38,922 nucleotides of DNA from contig JACMKU010000088.1 of the NCBI GenBank assembly GCA_014379965.1, positions 1-38,922 of the forward strand, given 5' to 3'. A program made the position numbers and the translations under genes. Positions 34,460 to 38,922 of this stretch are shown here, piece after piece. Each line of letters starts with the position of its first letter. Within the stretch, counting starts at the first letter, position 1. The notes under the pieces are model-generated. The model ran no database searches. It saw only the letters and a program-made list of their open reading frames with translations, and was not told the origin of the DNA. Source of the stretch: Chitinophagaceae bacterium. GTDB taxonomy: Bacteria > Bacteroidota > Bacteroidia > Chitinophagales > Chitinophagaceae.

Positions 34460-34573
34460 GGTTGATTGAGTTGATTAGGTTGATTAAGTTGATTAAGTTG
34501 CGAGACTCCAATCAACTTAATCAACCCAATCAACCCAATCAACCCAATCAACCCAATCAACTTAATCAACCTA
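34460..34573. repeat. Nonad-built inverted repeat with unequal arms (element E)
   Basis: The left arm (34460-34500) has about four and a half copies of the 9-nt word GGTTGATTR; the right arm (34509-34573) has about seven in inverted orientation (AATCAACCC and AATCAACTT forms), with an 8-nt turn. The word is the same as in element D. The arms can pair in several registers because of the repeats. It starts 7 nt after the kelch-protein stop and is followed by a classical terminator of the opposite strand. Confidence 0.92.
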
Positions 34574-34586
34574 ATCTTGTTTGGAC

Positions 34587-34618
34587 AAAAAAAGGCCGGC
34601 ATCATTTCTGAGCCGGCC
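34587..34618 (-). terminator. Rho-independent terminator of the minus-strand T9SS gene
   Basis: On the minus strand GGCCGGC (34618-34612) and GCCGGCC (34600-34594) form a perfect 7-bp stem with an 11-nt loop, followed by seven T (34593-34587). It is 28 nt past the stop at 34647. Confidence 0.93.
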
Positions 34619-34646
34619 CTTTAGTTTCTATTTATAACCGTCCGTG

Positions 34647-36650
34647 TTATTGTACTACGAAGATCTTAGCCTGACGGAAATTGTCGCCGCTCACCATCAT
34701 CGTGTAAACGCCTGGCTTAGTTGAAGCAGGAAGTTCCACAGTCTGTGTGATCGATCCACCCTGGTGACTCATTCTCTGTGAATAGATCTCGCCACCGGCG
34801 CTGTTCAACACTTTCATTGTGTATTGACCTTGCTTAGCAGTGAGGCCAATCGTAACGAGGTTTCCAGTAACTGGGTTTGGATACAGGGTTATCGCTTGCG
34901 CAGATTTACCGATATCAACTCTCAGTATTTTGCTGTAAACTATTTTGCCGCCGATCTCGAGGGCCTTGATGCGATAGAAGTTTGCACCAGTAGTAGGCGT
35001 AGCATCGAATCCGCTATAGCTTTCCTTGTCGTTGGTATTGCTTCTTGGTTGTTGCTGGCTAAGAGTAGTGAAGCTTGTGCCATTAGCAGAACGCTCGATT
35101 GAATAGCCAATCAGGTCTCGTTCTGTAAGATTGCTCCACTCGATCTGTACCCCATTGCTCTTTTCAAAAGCCCTAACATCAGCAAACATTACTGGAAGTG
35201 GGTTCTGCGATACGTTGGTAGTACCGATTACAATAGCGCCGAAATTAGCTACGAAGTTGGTTGAAGTAATCGTACCACCACCAGCAGGGGTGCCGGTAGA
35301 TGAAGCACGCAGTTCATTCACCCAGTTAGTACCGTTGTGAGAAGCAACTACGAGAGTATTGATGTTGGTAACATATGGACCTGATCCACAAGTACTACCT
35401 GAAGCAGGCCATGATATAGTCATACGTGCTGCAGTAGTTCCAGAGGTTGGTGTGAGGTCCCAATACTCGCAACCGCTCACCTGTTGTAATGTTCCAAGGT
35501 TGTTACCATTTGCAATAGAATGCGGGTCAGCAGATATAAACGTTGCACGATAAGTAGTAGCAGTAGTGCTCTGTGGCGTTACACCAATCGTACGAAGGCC
35601 ACCTACCAAAGTCCCTACTGGGAATGTGAATAGCGCGGTTGTATTCTTCACCTTAGCCAGCGGGCCATTCACGAATGCACCATTTGCAGTTGAAGCGCTA
35701 CCGGCTGCGTTGATAGTTAGTAAGTTTGTGTTATCAGTTGTGAGGTACCCGTCTACGAGTGTAAGCGCGCCGTTGATGGACTTTGCGCCAACGAGTGTAA
35801 CACCGCTGGTATTGTCTATTCTCAAATTCGCTGGAGTTGCGCCAGTTCCTGGAAATTCAATAGCAGACACAGTTTGTGCAGCCGAACCATTGTATTCCAG
35901 TATCGCACTAGCACCATAAGTAGGTGACGTTCCAGCTACAGTCGCCGTTCCTTGCAAGGAAAGAAGTCCTGAAACAGTAACTCCAGAAATAGTTTTGATT
36001 CCGCTCCCAGAAAGTGCGAGCTGCGTATATGTCATTCCCCTGAGTGTCTGATCTCCTGCACCCCCGTAGTTAACTAATGCACTTGCTACAACAGTCAGTG
36101 CACCGTTTACAGGACTGATTTCGGACATGATGTTTAATTCCCCGGCTCCCGAGATGGAGATGAGATTCTCCCCAACAGCCCCATTCATGATGATGGTGCT
36201 ATTGATCGTTGCCGTTCCAGTCGATATTGTCAACGCAATGTCGTCGTTAGAAGCGGTTACGTCAGCCATGATGAGTGAATCGGCAGTAAATGTTCCCTGG
36301 CCGACAGAGATGGTTATACCGCTGGTATTATCCAGCATGTCACCGATCGTCAAGGCTCCCGTCACGGTCAATGAATTAGTACCAGAGATCGTAATGCCAC
36401 CAGTCTGATCGGTTGCGCCGAACGTAATCCTGGCGCAGGCCGCCGATGCTACATTAACTGTGACTAGTACTCCATTGTTAATAACAACATCGTTTGCTGA
36501 AGTGGGAACTGAGGCGCCGCCCCAGGTTGCAATGCTGTTCCAGTTACCGTCGGCAACTGCAGTTCGTGTTTGTGCGTTGAGCAAGGATCCCGTCAGGACC
36601 AACACTGCCGTTACACACAAGGATTTTGAAAAAAGTAGAAATTTGCTCAT
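34647..36650 (-). CDS. Large secreted protein with type IX sorting domain
   Basis: 667 residues. Signal peptide ends near SLLNAQ (about residue 26). Mature residues start TRTAVADGNWNSIATWGG and VPTSANDVVINNGVLVTV, a stretch typical of G8-like or autotransporter-like beta-helix surface proteins. Up to about residue 450 the protein is rich in T, S, N, G and V with repeated strand patterns (GALTIG, GALTLVDG), suggesting a beta-solenoid. An FN3-like module (LPVMFADVRAF, YSIERSANGTSF) and the Por sorting domain (ITLYPNPVTG, ending GVYTMMVSG and AKIFVVQ) close it. Predicted surface-exposed or released; ligand unknown. It has its own terminator, and a candidate promoter lies about 220 nt upstream. 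Confidence 0.88.
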   Translation of the reverse strand: MSKFLLFSKSLCVTAVLVLTGSLLNAQTRTAVADGNWNSIATWGGASVPTSANDVVINNGVLVTVNVASAACARITFGATDQTGGITISGTNSLTVTGALTIGDMLDNTSGITISVGQGTFTADSLIMADVTASNDDIALTISTGTATINSTIIMNGAVGENLISISGAGELNIMSEISPVNGALTVVASALVNYGGAGDQTLRGMTYTQLALSGSGIKTISGVTVSGLLSLQGTATVAGTSPTYGASAILEYNGSAAQTVSAIEFPGTGATPANLRIDNTSGVTLVGAKSINGALTLVDGYLTTDNTNLLTINAAGSASTANGAFVNGPLAKVKNTTALFTFPVGTLVGGLRTIGVTPQSTTATTYRATFISADPHSIANGNNLGTLQQVSGCEYWDLTPTSGTTAARMTISWPASGSTCGSGPYVTNINTLVVASHNGTNWVNELRASSTGTPAGGGTITSTNFVANFGAIVIGTTNVSQNPLPVMFADVRAFEKSNGVQIEWSNLTERDLIGYSIERSANGTSFTTLSQQQPRSNTNDKESYSGFDATPTTGANFYRIKALEIGGKIVYSKILRVDIGKSAQAITLYPNPVTGNLVTIGLTAKQGQYTMKVLNSAGGEIYSQRMSHQGGSITQTVELPASTKPGVYTMMVSGDNFRQAKIFVVQ

Positions 36651-36966
36651 TGTGGTTGCTTGTAATTTTTATAAAAACAGATTAAAGAAAACGATGTCGT
36701 GGGTTAGGCGTAGGAGATGGATGGGGCAACAACGCACACAAGGTCATAGAGACAACCTTGAGCTAGTGTTGCAAACTTTAGAATTCTATCCCTCGTGGGA
36801 AAGAATTGGCCATATGTGATTTTGGATTGTGGTACGGATTTCAGAGAATTGGAGGCTTGTAAAAGTGGTAACCGCAAACCTATATACAGTTTGGTGGAAA
36901 TCCAAGTATTTACTAAGGAAAAATTCTATCCATCCAGCGTAAATCTACGAACCGGGGCACGTATTC
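36651..36966. other. Intergenic region upstream of the T9SS gene, downstream of uvrA
   Basis: 316 nt without a gene; both flanking genes run on the minus strand, so it holds the 3' end of uvrA and the 5' region of the T9SS gene. A candidate minus-strand promoter is at 36875-36905. I see no convincing terminator for uvrA, no heptad hairpin and no other repeat. Confidence 0.6.
36875..36905 (-). promoter_or_regulatory. Candidate promoter of the large T9SS gene
   Basis: Minus strand: TTG (36905-36903), 20-nt spacer, TAGGTTTG (36882-36875), an exact -7 match. Its distance to the start codon at 36650 gives a leader of about 220 nt, which is long, so a second promoter nearer the gene is possible. 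Confidence 0.4.
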
Positions 36967-38922
36967 TTACATAAACTCGGCGGTATGACTGCTTTTCGCT
37001 TTCTTGATCCCTTCAGGTTTCCCGGAAAAAATTATCTCGCCGCCACCGTCGCCGGCCTCCGGACCGAGTTCGATCAACCAGTCAGCGCTCCGGATCACAT
37101 CTGTATTGTGCTCTATAACTATTATGGAATGGCCCTGTTCGATGAGCGCATTAAAAGAGACGAGGAGCTTCTTGATATCATGAAAATGAAGTCCCGTAGT
37201 GGGCTCATCGAAAATGAATAGTATTTTTTGAGCATTCTTACCCTTACCGAGAAAAGAAGCAAGTTTTACACGCTGCGCCTCGCCTCCCGAAAGTGTATCT
37301 GATGACTGGCCAAGTTTGACATAACCGAGGCCGACGTCACTTAATGGTTGAATTGCCTTTGACAAATTTCTTTCGTCATAGAAGAAATCGATAGCCTCAT
37401 CCACGCTCAATTCGAGCACGTCTGCAATGCTCTTGTCTTTATATTTTACTTCTAGTACTTCTTCCTTAAATCGTTTTCCCCCGCAAGACTCACATACAAG
37501 ATGTACATCCGCCAGGAACTGCATCTCCACTACCTGCTCCCCCTCTCCCTTACACGTATCGCACCTGCCTCCATCTACGTTGAAGGAAAAATGCTTCGGC
37601 TGAAAGCCACGCATCTTCGCCAACGGCTGGCGTGCGAAGAGATCCCTGATCTCATCATACGCCTTGATATAGGTAACCGGGTTACTCCTCGAGGATTTGC
37701 CGATAGGGTTCTGGTCCACCATTTCTACCTGGGCGACGCTATCGACATCACCAGTGATCGCCTTATGATAGCCTATCTTTTCTCCGAACTCTCCTTTTAT
37801 CTTCTTCAGTGCAGGATATAAGATTTGCCTTACCAGTGTAGTCTTTCCACTTCCACTCACGCCGCTCACTACGCATAAAACATTCAAAGGAAATTCAACC
37901 GTCACATCTTTGAGATTGTGTTGACGCGCCCCTTCGACAGTAATGAAACGGTTTGCTTTGCGTGTACTTTTGGGTGCCTCAATCCTCAATTCACCATTGA
38001 GATACTTTCCCGTGAGGCTCTGCATGTTATTAATAATGGATTCGTAGTCTCCTTCCGCAATCACCTCACCGCCGAGATGAGACGCAAGTGGTCCCATATC
38101 AATTATATGATCTGCCTCGCGCATCATCATTTCATCATGCTCCACAACTACAACCGTATTCCCAAGGTCACGCAGTTCCTTCAACACCTTGATCAGATTC
38201 TTGGTGTCCCTCGAGTGAAGTCCTATCGATGGCTCATCCAATATGTACAATGAGTTTGTGAGATTACTACCAAGACTCCTGGTCAGTTGGATTCGCTGGC
38301 TCTCTCCTCCACTCAACGAATTCGCTAGTCGACTCAGAGTAAGGTATCCCAAACCAACGCTAAGTAGCGTATGTATCCGATGATGAATCTCGATAAGTAT
38401 GCGCTTTGCGATTTGTCGATCGTGATCCGTGAGTTTTTTGTCAAGATCATCGAACCATTGTTTCAGGTACTTCACAGGCATATCACTTATTTCCCCGATA
38501 TGCTTTCCATTTACTTTTACATACAAGGCTTCTTTTCGCAAGCGATAACCTTTACATTCGGAACAGAGCGTGCGACCGCGATAGCGGCTTAACAACACCC
38601 TATATTGTACCTTATATAGATTCTGTTCTACTTCCTTAAAGAACGCATTGATTCCTTCAACATGTTCATTCCCTTCCCACAAGATCGCATACTGCGCGGG
38701 AGTGAGATCGGCGATCGCCTTATGCACAGGAAAATTGAATTTCTTCGCCCCGCGTATGAATGCCTCCCGCCACAATCCAAGTTTCTCTCCTTTCCACGGC
38801 GCTATGGCACCATCATAAACACTAAGACGCTTATCGGGTATCACGAGATCGGAATCGATCCCAAGCACCTGGCTGAATCCTTCACATACAGGGCATGCAC
38901 CAAAGGGGTTATTGAATGAAAA
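36967..38922 (-). CDS. uvrA: Excinuclease ABC subunit A (C-terminal part)
   Basis: Open to the right edge of the window, 651 residues seen; about 290 N-terminal residues lie outside. UvrA recognises helix-distorting lesions in nucleotide excision repair with UvrB. The fragment begins in FSFNNPFGACPVC, a zinc-binding CxxC. It continues through the ATPase I signature LSGGESQRIQL and Walker B LYILDEPSIGLH, the ATPase II Walker A GVSGSGKTTL, the C-terminal zinc module with CDTC and CESC, the signature LSGGEAQRVKL, and FIFDEPTTGLHFHD. The GTG at 38868 is an internal Val codon, not a start. Length and motifs fit standard UvrA; whether it is the main or a second UvrA of the genome cannot be decided here. 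Confidence 0.96.
   Translation of the reverse strand, partial: FSFNNPFGACPVCEGFSQVLGIDSDLVIPDKRLSVYDGAIAPWKGEKLGLWREAFIRGAKKFNFPVHKAIADLTPAQYAILWEGNEHVEGINAFFKEVEQNLYKVQYRVLLSRYRGRTLCSECKGYRLRKEALYVKVNGKHIGEISDMPVKYLKQWFDDLDKKLTDHDRQIAKRILIEIHHRIHTLLSVGLGYLTLSRLANSLSGGESQRIQLTRSLGSNLTNSLYILDEPSIGLHSRDTKNLIKVLKELRDLGNTVVVVEHDEMMMREADHIIDMGPLASHLGGEVIAEGDYESIINNMQSLTGKYLNGELRIEAPKSTRKANRFITVEGARQHNLKDVTVEFPLNVLCVVSGVSGSGKTTLVRQILYPALKKIKGEFGEKIGYHKAITGDVDSVAQVEMVDQNPIGKSSRSNPVTYIKAYDEIRDLFARQPLAKMRGFQPKHFSFNVDGGRCDTCKGEGEQVVEMQFLADVHLVCESCGGKRFKEEVLEVKYKDKSIADVLELSVDEAIDFFYDERNLSKAIQPLSDVGLGYVKLGQSSDTLSGGEAQRVKLASFLGKGKNAQKILFIFDEPTTGLHFHDIKKLLVSFNALIEQGHSIIVIEHNTDVIRSADWLIELGPEAGDGGGEIIFSGKPEGIKKAKSSHTAEFM

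Noticed and set aside
34405..34605. Minus-strand reading frame with repeated LIGLIGLIG and LNQ words
   Set aside because: It is the translation of the nonad hairpin E; the repeats in the peptide only mirror the DNA repeats and no protein features support it.

Overview
The window is about 38.9 kb of chromosomal DNA from a member of the Bacteroidota, most likely family Chitinophagaceae or a close relative. The sequence evidence for this is three secreted proteins with Por/type IX secretion C-terminal domains, a CBM9/DUF5916 outer-membrane-type protein, DUF4293, an alpha-2-macroglobulin/pbpC pair, promoters of the Bacteroidota type (TTTG about 20 nt before TAnnTTTG), and an almost complete absence of Shine-Dalgarno sequences. 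The family-level placement is an inference. I saw no transposase, integrase, phage gene, CRISPR array, tRNA or rRNA. Most of the gene content is housekeeping or conserved envelope and repair functions.

Layout: (1) 1-3.1 kb: the end of rpsR, rplI, a T9SS cargo protein and a glycine-rich RRM protein, each of the last three ending in a textbook terminator. (2) 3.1-12.4 kb: an envelope block with a giant alpha-2-macroglobulin lipoprotein (minus strand) divergent from pbpC (plus strand), then a DUF2807 lipoprotein facing pbpC. (3) 12.6-15.3 kb: guaA and a lone periplasmic binding protein. (4) 15.6-21.5 kb: a complete ligase-associated DNA repair set of MBL-fold exonuclease, ATP-dependent ligase, Lhr-like DEXH helicase and PdeM-type phosphoesterase. 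(5) 21.6-24.9 kb: a DUF5916 protein and a LexA/CI-like XRE-S24 regulator with a clear autoregulatory operator. (6) 25.2-27.7 kb: surE, a small membrane protein and lpxB. (7) 27.7-32.4 kb: a CarboxypepD_reg-like protein, a nitronate monooxygenase/FabK-like enzyme, a sugar-nucleotidyltransferase, glyA and DUF4293. (8) 32.5-36.7 kb: two convergent T9SS cargo proteins, one a six-bladed kelch-like propeller. (9) the C-terminal two thirds of uvrA, cut by the window edge.

The most unusual feature is non-coding. At eight places (3.1, 11.6, 15.4, 18.2, 21.5, 26.4, 29.2 and 34.5 kb) there are large inverted repeats whose arms are made of an iterated 7-nt word (9-nt at 18.2 and 34.5 kb). The words belong to five unrelated sequence families. 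All eight sit within a few nucleotides of a stop codon and never inside a gene, and they occupy gene ends that lack an ordinary terminator. Only the copy at 18.2 kb has an obvious T tract. They look like a common architecture reached by different sequences, and they are my leading candidate for something poorly described. A ninth repeat (25.0 kb) is of a different, non-heptad type.

A second theme is that several plus-strand genes (guaA, the helicase, pdeM, surE, lpxB) have a -7-like box ending only 4-9 nt before the ATG, which predicts leaderless or nearly leaderless mRNAs.
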